Below, piece by piece: positions 16,176 through 23,527 of a stretch of DNA of 40,045 nucleotides. The position numbers were made by a program, and so were the translations under genes. Source of the stretch: Actinotignum timonense (GTDB lineage: Bacteria; Actinomycetota; Actinomycetes; Actinomycetales; Actinomycetaceae); contig NZ_LT706966.1 in the NCBI RefSeq assembly GCF_900155575.1, positions 2,214,912-2,254,956 of the forward strand, in the 5' to 3' direction. The number at the start of each line of letters is the position of its first letter. Within the stretch, counting starts at the first letter, position 1. Below the pieces are notes generated by a model that was not told the origin of the DNA, made no database searches, and saw nothing but the letters and a program-made list of their open reading frames with translations.

Positions 16176-17277
16176 TCTGGCCGCCCAAGATCCACGCCAC
16201 GACCGTATCAACGAGGCCGTTCTTCGAGGTGGGCTCCACTCCAAACAGCTCTTCCAGCTGAGGGAACGTTCCCGTAAGCGCCAGTGCGCTCCCGAAGTTA
16301 TCAGGATCGAAGCGGCGAGCAGCATGGAATTGGTCCCCGAGAGCCCGCACAGACGGCTCCAGGTATCCACCTTGGGAGCTGGTCTTCACCGGCGTTTCAA
16401 AGCTGTAGGCACAGCGGTAGCGCTGCTCTTCAGCGAGTAGAACGACAGGCTGTGTGTAGGGTGCCGTCGAATGCTCTTTACCACGCGGTTGACCGTAAAT
16501 AAGAGCAGTAATCATCTCACGTAGGTTTTCCTTGGCCTCCGGCTTGCCAAAAGCGGTCCAGCTAACTTGAAGCTGCTCGCGATCAATAGTCACCGTGCGG
16601 TAGAAAATACCGCTTGTAAATTGACTAACTCCAAGGTAGGTGGCCCCGCTGCGGGATTCTTTCCCGCTGAACTTTTCCTGCTCCCGAATATCATCAACGG
16701 TGGAGAAATAGTCAGTGCCAATGGTGGCAGCGTGGGTAGTAACGGCAGGAGATACGCTCAATGCTGCTTCTGTACCCTTCTCAGGTTTCGCCGCGAACAT
16801 GCGCCCAAAAGCGGCGATGGCTAGGGAACCTGAGCGTCCGTTAAGCACAAACTCGGTATCAGGATCAACTTCGCCAGCCACAACCTGCGCCGCAACCTGG
16901 ATCTCTTCCGCACTCAGCCAGATCGAACGATCCGCTTCAGCAGCTCCCGCACCATCATCGGCATCAGCTTTCGCCTGTTTCTTGGTGAATTGACCAACGA
17001 GGGCACGAGCCTTTGTCAAGGTTTTCTTCGGGTTCAGATCGGGGGAAAGCTTAAGGGCGGCGTCGCAAATAACCTCCTCGAGCTTGCCGGAACGCACCGA
17101 AACGTCAAGGCTGGCATTTTCGTAAGCAACACGTGCACCGCGTTTAATGGCCTGCGAGGAATGCATGGCGCGGAGAACGCCACCTTCCATGAGACGTTTG
17201 GGAGTTCCCGAATCATCACGGTTGAGATTCGAATAGCTGATCGGAGTAAGGAGATGCAGGGTTAGGTGACGGTACAT
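16168..17277 (-). CDS. cas7e: Cas7e (Cse4/CasC), type I-E Cascade backbone
   Basis: 369 residues; six copies form the helical backbone holding the crRNA spacer. The family N-terminus is clear: LHLLTPISYSNLNRDDSG, then TPKRLMEGGVLRAMHSSQAIKR, which carries the RNA-contacting basic residues. Later come the GRMFA segment and QFTSGIFYRTVTID. A charged Ala/Asp-rich stretch (residues ~100-120, KKQAKADADDGAGAAEAD) is a variable loop. GAGAGGACC precedes the ATG. It follows cse2 after 22 bp. The operon is visibly less GC-rich than the flanking metabolic genes, as expected of acquired defence DNA. Confidence 0.95.
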   Translation of the reverse strand: MYRHLTLHLLTPISYSNLNRDDSGTPKRLMEGGVLRAMHSSQAIKRGARVAYENASLDVSVRSGKLEEVICDAALKLSPDLNPKKTLTKARALVGQFTKKQAKADADDGAGAAEADRSIWLSAEEIQVAAQVVAGEVDPDTEFVLNGRSGSLAIAAFGRMFAAKPEKGTEAALSVSPAVTTHAATIGTDYFSTVDDIREQEKFSGKESRSGATYLGVSQFTSGIFYRTVTIDREQLQVSWTAFGKPEAKENLREMITALIYGQPRGKEHSTAPYTQPVVLLAEEQRYRCAYSFETPVKTSSQGGYLEPSVRALGDQFHAARRFDPDNFGSALALTGTFPQLEELFGVEPTSKNGLVDTVVAWILGGQNE

Positions 17278-17299
17278 GATTGGTCCTCTCGGTAAGGTT

Positions 17300-17941
17300 T
17301 TAATTCTCAGAAACTTGGGTAGAAACGGTTTCAGATTGATCCGAAACTTTGAGTTGGGGAGCGGAATAGAATTCCTCGATTATTCGCATGCGCACGTATT
17401 GGGATTCTGGTGAAACGCCATTACCCCAACGCATCAGAGTGTCGGCAATATCGAAATAATCGACGGGGGGAACAGGGCCCGGAATCGTTGATGCCACCTC
17501 GAAAATTCGCCGGATGGCCCGGGCCGCTTCTTCCATATCTTGGGTATGCAGGTACGCTAGCCGTGCGGCAATCATTCCTGGGTTATCCGGTGACACGGAT
17601 TGTGCGCGTCCGTTTTTGTTCTCAGCGGTTGCCACTCGATATGCCCACCGCCCCAAACTATTACGGCGCTTCTTTTCGCTCGAATGGGGCACCCGGTCAT
17701 ATTCCGCGGCCAAGGCCGCTACCCGAAGCAAGGCATTACGTTGCTCGGGGCGTGCATCTTCTGGTACCGCGGGTAGGACATAGGGATAAGCGCGCATTTG
17801 AGTGAACGGCGTTGCCCCTTGCCGAATCGCAGCGCACGCAGCCCGACATCTAGGATTATTTTTCCGTTCTTTAGCCCATTGTGAAACCTCAAGTAGCAAC
17901 GCCTTCCAAGGCTTTTGCTCTGGGGCATCTGTTTGCGTCAT
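17300..17941 (-). CDS. cse2: Cse2 (CasB), type I-E Cascade small subunit
   Basis: 213-residue helical small subunit (Cas11 role) that stabilises the R-loop. It is recognised by position between cas8e and cas7e and by family features: PRCRAACAAIRQGATPF, the basic KKRRNSLGRWAYRVAT segment, and the helical C-terminal part around YFDIADTLMRWG. The start Met (MTQTDAP) is one base after the cas8e stop, so coupling is certain. The longer frame upstream overlaps cas8e and is not used. Length is within the family range, with a short charged C-terminal tail (SDQSETVSTQVSEN). Confidence 0.88.
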   Translation of the reverse strand: MTQTDAPEQKPWKALLLEVSQWAKERKNNPRCRAACAAIRQGATPFTQMRAYPYVLPAVPEDARPEQRNALLRVAALAAEYDRVPHSSEKKRRNSLGRWAYRVATAENKNGRAQSVSPDNPGMIAARLAYLHTQDMEEAARAIRRIFEVASTIPGPVPPVDYFDIADTLMRWGNGVSPESQYVRMRIIEEFYSAPQLKVSDQSETVSTQVSEN

Positions 17942-17942
17942 G

Positions 17943-19601
17943 TTATTTCTCCTCATCAGCCGTGGAAACATCAAATTGTTTCGTGACAGCCCGAATATGC
18001 CGAGCAACGTTCGAATAAACTGCCGCGAATAGCGCTGGATCTTGAGAGCGATAGGGGGAAATCGCCTCTTCAAAAGCTTTGAGTGCGACCCGCGCCGCCT
18101 CGTTGCGAGCCGCGCGAACTTCTTCAGGACGCCGCTCCGCGGATGTCACTTGAGAAAGGAAATCTTCATAGGAACGGGTGATCGCGCGCCAGAAAATATC
18201 CGATGCCGAATCCCGATAGTTTTCGAGCGAATCAAGAACAGTGGGTAAACCATTGGGTGCAACAGAGGCCGCTCCGCGAGCGCGCCGGAACGGTCGGATA
18301 ACACAGTAGTGCAGAGCTTGGATGAACTCTGCGTGGCGCCGGACTTGGTCTTGCGCCCGATCCGACAGCCCGAAAGCCCATAGATGCGGGTCTGCCACAT
18401 CGACGCGCGAGGAGCGAATAACGGGAGAAGAAGCAGTTCCTTCAATGTAGTGACGAATGAAAATCAAGTGGCAGTCATCGGAAGAAACAATATGTTCATT
18501 TTTCTGGGCCGCTTTGGCCAATTTACCGAGGGCGGCCCACTCTACCGCTAAATCGGTGGCATCCCTTCCCACATCCATCCGCTGAGCTTTCAACTCATTG
18601 GCCTTATTACGCATATACAGGTAGAAAGGATCGTTCTGATCCCGGTCAACCCAATAGGCTTTTCGACTTTCTTTCGTTGTTCCCGCCTCCGGGGGAACCC
18701 AGGCCGGTGGAACACCGCCGATGCGCACACCGGCAAGCTCGTTATTCTCCCAATAGCAGGCGGCGCTATTGGATGACCAGGTAGCCCGCCATAGCGGGTG
18801 ATCGGTCCCTCCTCGGGATCCAGTTCGATCCGCCCAGGCGGGCAAACCTTCTCCCTCAACCCACGAATACGGGATCATCGCGAAGAGGGTGTGGAGAAGT
18901 GACGGGCCTTCCCAGATTAGTTCCGTTGCCGTCATGCCCACGCCCACAAAATGGAAACCGGGACTTCCCATTTCGGCCTTTTGACCGGCATAAGAGTTAT
19001 TTCCAGCCGGCGAATAGTAGTGGTAGACGAGAAGAGAAAGCGCCGCATCTTCCGGAGAAAGGGTGTCATGTTGTGTTAGCAGACTCCAGAACTCTTCACC
19101 TTGATCAGAGATCATGGAAGGGAGCAGCTTCTTGAGCCGCTGCTCTCCTTTTCCGAGCTTGCGCTCATTATCTTTCGCGTTACGCATCGGCTCAGCTGGC
19201 CGCTGCATAAAGGGCTGCTGGTCATCAAATAAGAAAGAACCTGGTTCTAGCAATTCGATAGCTTTGTCAATAGCCTCCGGTTCAAGCCCTTCCGAAAGAA
19301 TGGATTGCTCTTCGATCCGGAACGGATCCCGGTGAGTGCGCTTGGAAAGCCTCACAGCCACGGCGGTAACCGCCGCCATCAACCTCAGCTGCGCACCGTA
19401 CACGTAGCCCGGAACAGTCTTATCTAGGACTACTGGTTCACCTGTTGGTTCGACTGCCGGTTCAACCAGCGGTTCGTAGTCCTTTTTTTCGTTAGGGGGA
19501 TCTTTTCGAATATGAGCATTGAGAAGTGCATCGCGAACTGATAATCGCCCGCGCGTAGTAACAAGTAACGGAATATCCGTCAAAGCATTGATATTGTCCA
19601 T
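17943..19601 (-). CDS. cas8e: Cas8e (Cse1/CasA), type I-E Cascade large subunit
   Basis: 552-residue large subunit that reads the PAM and recruits Cas3. The N-terminal IPLLVTTRGRLSVRDALLNAH matches the family's opening strand-helix. The LLPSMISDQGEEFWSLL, SPAGNNSYAG, ATELIWEGPSLLHTLFAMIP and DHPLWR segments are typical, and the helical bundle occupies the C-terminal third. A spacer of Pro/Glu/Val repeats at residues ~45-60 (EPLVEPAVEPTGEPVVL) is unusual and probably a surface linker. AGGGAGAAG precedes the ATG. It is the first cas gene here; cas3 is not upstream. A two-repeat mini-CRISPR lies about 140 bp before its start and the main array reads toward it. Confidence 0.94.
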   Translation of the reverse strand: MDNINALTDIPLLVTTRGRLSVRDALLNAHIRKDPPNEKKDYEPLVEPAVEPTGEPVVLDKTVPGYVYGAQLRLMAAVTAVAVRLSKRTHRDPFRIEEQSILSEGLEPEAIDKAIELLEPGSFLFDDQQPFMQRPAEPMRNAKDNERKLGKGEQRLKKLLPSMISDQGEEFWSLLTQHDTLSPEDAALSLLVYHYYSPAGNNSYAGQKAEMGSPGFHFVGVGMTATELIWEGPSLLHTLFAMIPYSWVEGEGLPAWADRTGSRGGTDHPLWRATWSSNSAACYWENNELAGVRIGGVPPAWVPPEAGTTKESRKAYWVDRDQNDPFYLYMRNKANELKAQRMDVGRDATDLAVEWAALGKLAKAAQKNEHIVSSDDCHLIFIRHYIEGTASSPVIRSSRVDVADPHLWAFGLSDRAQDQVRRHAEFIQALHYCVIRPFRRARGAASVAPNGLPTVLDSLENYRDSASDIFWRAITRSYEDFLSQVTSAERRPEEVRAARNEAARVALKAFEEAISPYRSQDPALFAAVYSNVARHIRAVTKQFDVSTADEEK

Positions 19602-19737
19602 GCTTCTCCCTCATTGAAATGAAACGAGATTGACGGAAGAAGATACGAGTATCAACATATTTCACCTGTGTTTATAAGTGTGTTTCTCCCCGCGAGCCTG
19701 AAGCTAAACATGTGGGAGAATACGCAATCGGAAACGT
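19602..19737 (-). promoter_or_regulatory. cas8e upstream region, duplicated near 23.4 kb
   Basis: AT-richer 136-bp promoter region of the cas operon. Its sequence aligns, with substitutions and small gaps, to about 23391-23527, although no cas8e follows there. Bases 19653-19667 align with the site at 23443-23459 matched by the second copy's pseudo-spacer. No confident -35/-10 pair is visible. Confidence 0.6.
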
Positions 19738-19808
19738 GCTGCTACTCCCGCTCACGCGGGGAAGGCGGTCCTAAGCAGGGGACCTACCCACGCCTTGGCG
19801 TGGAAACC
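19738..19808 (-). CRISPR. Degenerate two-repeat mini-CRISPR upstream of cas8e (copy 1)
   Basis: On the minus strand, psi-repeat 1 (19780-19808) matches the array repeat at about 20 of 29 positions. Its hairpin is kept by compensatory change (CCACGCC/GGCGTGG). Psi-repeat 2 (19738-19766) matches about 19 of 29, with hairpin CCCGC/GCGGG. Only 13 nt separate them, so the pseudo-spacer is short or partly deleted. Conserved hairpins, but diverged loops, suggest a structured RNA rather than simple decay. Candidate CreA/CreR-like regulatory guide RNA. Confidence 0.6.
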
Positions 19809-19863
19809 GCTCGTTACGAGCTTAGCCCATGGAGACGACTATGGTAGATCAACACACAATAGA

Positions 19864-19883
19864 GGTTCGATTCCCGGTATCTC
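19864..19883 (+). repeat. Fragment matching the tmRNA 3' end
   Basis: GGTTCGATTCCC followed by GGTATCTC matches 19 of 20 bases of the ssrA 3' terminus (T arm plus acceptor strand), but on the opposite strand to ssrA. The match includes acceptor bases specific to ssrA, not only the universal T-loop. It lies eight bases before the first array repeat. Possible attachment-site scar, or part of an old spacer. Confidence 0.5.
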
Positions 19884-19891
19884 GGTTATAG

Positions 19892-21263
19892 GGAATTACC
19901 TCCGCTTGTGCGGGGAAGAGACCATATCGTCGATATCGCCGGTGTCCTGGAAGGAAATACCCCCGCCCGCGCGGGGAAGAGGCCACACCTACGCGCCGGG
20001 TATATGCGCCTTGGGAAATACCCCCACCTGCGCGGGGAAGATATCAGGGATCGTAAAAACCTCACCGGCTACGAGGAACTACCCCCACCTGCGCGGGGAA
20101 GATCGGTAGAGATGTCAACTCTGGATGACTTATCTAGAACTACCCCCCACCTGCGCGGGGAAGAGGCTTCCTCACCCGCGGGAACAAAATCCCGAAGGGA
20201 ACTACCCCCACCTGCGCGGGGAAGAGCAGCTTTGAGAGAGCCGAATGTTTCGCCGGGCGGAACTACCCCCACCTGCGCGGGGAAGAGTTATGATCCCGAA
20301 TATCATGCGCGGCGGCGACGGAACTACCCCCACCTGCGCGGGGAAGAGTGCAGCTCCCCGCCGAGCTCGGCCTCGGCGATAGAACTACCCCCACCTGCGC
20401 GGGGAAGAGGTGGGGGCCGGTGGCGGGTTGTTCATCCCGCCGGAACTACCCCCACCTGCGCGGGGAAGAGACGCAATACCCGTAATTTCATCGCTAAAAT
20501 CTGGAACTACCCCCACCTGCGCGGGGAAGAGGCCTGTTTGCTCGCAAGGCAAGCTCGGCAGATGGAACTACCCCCACCTGCGCGGGGAAGAGCTGATCTC
20601 GAGGGTAATTACGGCACTATCTCGGGAACTACCCCCACCTGCGCGGGGAAGAGGCGTTCCCGCGCACCCGTGAATCCATCAAAGCGGAACTACCCCCACC
20701 TGCGCGGGGAAGAGGCGAGCCGGCGGTCTGCGTTTCAATGGTCTTTGGAACTACCCCCACCTGCGCGGGGAAGAGCTATCCGGCTCGCGCGTGACCCGCT
20801 CGGCCCCGGAACTACCCCCACCTGCGCGGGGAAGAGATGGTGATGTTATCCATGATGGTAGCCATGTAGGAACTACCCCCACCTGCGCGGGGAAGAGCCC
20901 CGCCCTCGCATGACCACACCCGTATATGCGGAACTACCCCCACCTGCGCGGGGAAGAGCTACAAGGAGGAGAGGGGCAATAATGGAGATTAGAACTACCC
21001 CCACCTGCGCGGGGAAGAGTCAATAAACACCCGCCCGATCTCAGCACCAATAGAACTACCCCCACCTGCGCGGGGAAGAGGCGAGCCGGCAGTCTGTGTC
21101 TCAATGGTCTTTGGAACTACCCCCACCTGCGCGGGGAAGAGTCCGATTACAGCATCGATGGCGTGCTAGGCATGGAACTACCCCCACCTGCGCGGGGAAG
21201 AGAGCTGCGCCATTCGCCGCGCGGCATGAATACGGGAACTACCCCCACCTGCGCGGGGAAGAG
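19892..21263 (-). CRISPR. Main type I-E CRISPR array, 23 repeats and 22 spacers
   Basis: 29-bp repeats at 61-bp period with 32-nt spacers. On the transcribed minus strand the repeat runs from CTCTTCCCCGCGC to GGGGGTAGTTCC, the usual I-E form with a CCCC/GGGG hairpin. The left three repeats (from 19892, 19953 and 20014) are degenerate and the repeat at 20136 has one extra C; the right end is uniform. So the leader-proximal, youngest end is on the right and the trailer points to cas8e. Spacers at 20715-20746 and 21081-21112 are near-identical. With no cas1 or cas2 in the window, the uniform leader end implies past or trans-acting adaptation. Confidence 0.98.
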
Positions 21264-21490
21264 ACTGCCTGACCTGGTCGTTTATTCGCGGCGGGCCCGA
21301 AAAACAAGCTGGAACAGAGTTCCAGCTTTGTGGTTCTCCGCGAGACGCCTCCACATTGCCAGCCCGCCAAGCATGGCTTTCATGTCAGTTCCCACGCCTC
21401 AAATTTAGCTTATTCTGCCCTGTTCGTCCTTATCGGACACGAGGAGTCGCTTCTGATTATCAAGTTGGGCCGTGGCGACAAGGCGCTTAC
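21264..21490 (-). promoter_or_regulatory. Leader of the main CRISPR array
   Basis: Sits at the conserved-repeat end and is nearly the reverse complement of the leader at 22093-22320. Shared elements, counted from the repeat, are an almost identical ~60-bp block, the palindrome AGCTGGAAC-AGA-GTTCCAGCT (21307-21327), and TCAAATTTAGCTTATT (21399-21414). A distal block with CTTGATAATCAGAAGCG on the minus strand is a possible -35 area. No open frame. Confidence 0.85.
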
Positions 21491-21496
21491 ATAACG

Positions 21497-21532
21497 TGAG
21501 CACCCGCGCCGAAGAATCGGAGTGGGTGCTCA
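21497..21532 (-). terminator. Possible ssrA terminator
   Basis: TGAGCACCC and GGGTGCTCA form a perfect 9-bp stem a few bases past the tmRNA 3' end. The T-run after it is weak (CGTTATGT). Confidence 0.55.
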
Positions 21533-21539
21533 TCATAAG

Positions 21540-21911
21540 TGGAGATGCCGGGAATCGAACCCGGGTCCGACGATAGCCAAAGGAGTATTCTCCGGGCGCA
21601 GTTCGTTGGTAGTTGTTTTCGGCTCCAGGGTTCCACACGAACCAGGCCCTGACGAACCTATCTATGTTGGTGTCGCGAGCACGCCCGTAGCAAACGTACT
21701 CACCAGTGGCTTTCTCAACGATGCTGAGATCTAGGCGGAAAGCACACCTAGTTCAGCAGATTTCGCAGGTCGCTTAGCTTAGGCAGCGAGGGCGAAATCG
21801 GTGCTCTTGTTCTTGGCACCTATTGGTTTGCAGAGAGCGTTATCGAGGTGACTCTACATCCTCGGCCCGCTTCCCTCCAACTAACTACCGCCGTCGAAAC
21901 CGATCATCCCC
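21540..21911 (-). ncRNA. ssrA: tmRNA (transfer-messenger RNA)
   Basis: One-piece tmRNA for trans-translation rescue of stalled ribosomes. The 5' end GGGGATG pairs with CATCTCC before discriminator A, and CCA is not encoded. The 3' T arm is CCGGG-TTCGATT-CCCGG. The tag reading frame (21779-21817) encodes AKNKSTDFALAA and then TAA; the ALAA end is the protease-recognition signature. The gene lies exactly between two divergent CRISPR leaders, an unusual setting, and ssrA 3' ends are well-known integration sites for mobile elements. Confidence 0.96.
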
Positions 21912-22092
21912 AATATGCTGTTATCAAACAGTTCCACCCGCCCGGCATTCAACGCTGGTTACACGGTGGATTTACTAGTCTACAACGACGACGCCGCACG
22001 CGCTATTCCCGCCAGCAATCCGCTTAGAATCCGATGCCATTTCCGGGGTGAGAAGATCCACACATCTACCCATAGTGAGCATCGCCGATCCC
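21912..22092. other. Promoter region of ssrA, otherwise empty
   Basis: Contains the upstream side of tmRNA (the AT-rich GATAACAGCATATT on the minus strand is a plausible promoter) and one copy of the dispersed ACGACGACGCC motif at 21985-21995. No gene seen. Confidence 0.45.
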
Positions 22093-22320
22093 GTAAGCAC
22101 CCTGTCACCATTGTCAAACTTGATAATCAGAAGCGATTCCTCGTTTCCAATGAGGACGAAGGGTGTGGAATAAGCTAAATTTGAAGCGTGGGAACTGACA
22201 TGATCGCCATGCTCGGTGGACCGGCATATCGGGCATATGTCGCAGAGATCCGCAGATCTGGAACTCTGTTCCAGCTTGTTTTTCGGGCTCGCTGCGAATA
22301 AACGACCAGGTCAGGCAGTC
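22093..22320 (+). promoter_or_regulatory. Leader of the second CRISPR array, inverted copy
   Basis: Inverted duplicate of the main leader. It carries CTTGATAATCAGAAGCG, AATAAGCTAAATTTGA (22169-22184), the palindrome CTGGAAC-TCT-GTTCCAG (22258-22274) and a near-identical last ~60 bp before the first repeat. The part between the last two elements has diverged. Directs the second array rightward. Confidence 0.85.
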
Positions 22321-22593
22321 CTCTTCCCCGCGCAGGTGGGGGTATTTCCCTACGCGGGCGATAAGGCTATTGTTCCCTCGGCTCTTCCCCGCGCAGGCGG
22401 GGGTAATTCCGCGGGCTGGCTCGACCCCGCCGGGCTTATGCCCTCTTCCCCGCGCAGGCGAGGGTAATTCCAACATCCACGTGCGGCAAGATCAGGCAGG
22501 CAACTCTTCCCCGCGCAAGCGGGGGTAATTCTATGTCGTGGTGTGGCGGCCGCCAGGTCACGGCCTCTTCCCCGCGCGAGCGGGGGCAATCCT
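22321..22593 (+). CRISPR. Second type I-E CRISPR array, 5 repeats and 4 spacers
   Basis: Repeats start at 22321, 22382, 22443, 22504 and 22565, each 29 bp with 32-nt spacers, in the opposite orientation to the main array. Repeats 2-5 carry GTAATTCC or weaker ends and the last is most diverged, so the leader is on the left. Spacers differ from those of the main array. About 95 bp beyond the last repeat show nothing recognisable. Confidence 0.95.
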
Positions 22594-22687
22594 ATGGCCA
22601 CACCAACATTCGGCGAACCAACAGGAGTGCTCCCCCATACTGTCACCACCGCGCTTCGTGATGTCACTACGAAACTGACCGACCCGA

Positions 22688-23017
22688 CTAACCATTTCCG
22701 TGTTTTTCGGAGAAGAGATAAGCAGAGACGACAGCTCTCGCTAACACCTCACTTGCCTTTTCCAGCCTCGCGATCTCGGCGTCTTTAGCTGCGAGTTCTT
22801 TCTCGCGCCGTTGTTCTAAACGTTTCATTTTAGCTTCGGCCTTGTCTGCGCTTCGATGCAGACGTTGTTTTTCGCGCTTATCACGGCTACCCATGATCCC
22901 AGTCATGCGTAGGAAACCCCGAATGTCCAAGTCCCACCAACGTGAAGGAAATCCAACAGCGAATCCGATACCCAACTCACCTTGGACTACTGGCGCGAGG
23001 GTTTTTCTGGTCGTCAC
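22688..23017 (-). CDS. Hypothetical coiled-coil protein after IS3 orfA
   Basis: A 109-residue frame with a GTG start directly after the orfA stop. The first ~35 residues (GIGFAVGFPSRWWDLDIRGFL) are unlike the rest. The second half, from GSRDKREKQRL to ASEVLARAVVSAYLF, is a charged Lys/Arg/Glu/Ala coiled coil. It does not contain the DDE integrase core expected of IS3 OrfB, so the second half of the insertion sequence has been replaced or lost. It may be a fusion of an IS end with an older gene. I do not recognise a family, and it may not be expressed. Confidence 0.4.
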   Translation of the reverse strand: MTTRKTLAPVVQGELGIGFAVGFPSRWWDLDIRGFLRMTGIMGSRDKREKQRLHRSADKAEAKMKRLEQRREKELAAKDAEIARLEKASEVLARAVVSAYLFSEKHGNG

Positions 23018-23335
23018 TCACAATTTCTGATGTGGGTGGCCTGCCTGACACGCAAAAAAGGCCGACGCGGCTTTCAGGAGTTCATTGACGTCGCGTAGTT
23101 CCTGGTTCTCTCGACGTAGCCGCATGTTCTCCGCTACCATGTCTTCTTCCGCCCGCCTGACCGGCCCGTTCTTACGGGCTTGCTGGACCCATCGGCGGGC
23201 CGTATGCCAGGAAATGCCATATGTAGGAGCTACAGCCCTGCAAGCACCTTGTAAAGACATCCCCTCGGTGAGAATCCGCTCCTCAATAAGGTGGATAACG
23301 AGGTCCTTAGCTTCCAAAGCAAATTTCTTCGGCAT
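23018..23335 (-). CDS. IS3-family transposase OrfA
   Basis: 105-residue DNA-binding OrfA of an IS3-type element. An N-terminal helix-turn-helix (MSLQGACRAVAPTYGISWHT, then ARRWVQQARKNG) is followed by the leucine-zipper segment ENMRLRRENQELRDVNELLKAASAFFA, which is the standard OrfA end. In an intact element OrfB would follow by frameshift; here it is missing, so this is a fragment unable to transpose alone. It sits where the duplicated cas8e would be expected, immediately left of the duplicated cas8e upstream region. Confidence 0.88.
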   Translation of the reverse strand: MPKKFALEAKDLVIHLIEERILTEGMSLQGACRAVAPTYGISWHTARRWVQQARKNGPVRRAEEDMVAENMRLRRENQELRDVNELLKAASAFFACQAGHPHQKL

Positions 23336-23395
23336 AATCCAGATTTCCTTATCTACTCAAAAGGAAGAAAACCTGGACCACTTCATTTTCCCACG
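23018..23395 (-). mobile_element. Truncated IS3-family element
   Basis: orfA plus an upstream end whose minus strand reads TGAAGTGGTCCAGGTTTTC, a plausible terminal inverted repeat. The matching other end was not found. The right boundary is close to where homology to the cas8e start region resumes (about 23391). Confidence 0.55.
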
Positions 23396-23527
23396 CTTCC
23401 CCACATTGAGATAAGACGAGATTACCAGAATGAAAATACGAAGACAATATCTTTAACCCGTCTTTCAAGTCTCCCATTCCGCTAACACGAAGCTATACAT
23501 ACCGGAGAAAAGCCAACCTCGAATATT
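23391..23527 (-). repeat. Second copy of the cas8e upstream region, cas8e lost
   Basis: Aligns with the 19.6-19.74 kb cas8e upstream region in the same orientation, from the base next to the cas8e start codon outward. The gene itself is absent and replaced by the IS3 fragment. Bases 23443-23459 are the site matched by the adjacent pseudo-spacer. Confidence 0.7.

Noticed and set aside
19908-20843. 311-codon open frame across the CRISPR array
   Set aside because: The translation repeats the CRISPR repeat (PPPARGR, TPTCAGK, YPHLRGEE); it is an artefact of the array.
21307-21327. Leader palindrome considered as a LexA (SOS) box
   Set aside because: The arms GAAC/GTTC fit, but the spacer is three bases instead of four in all three copies.
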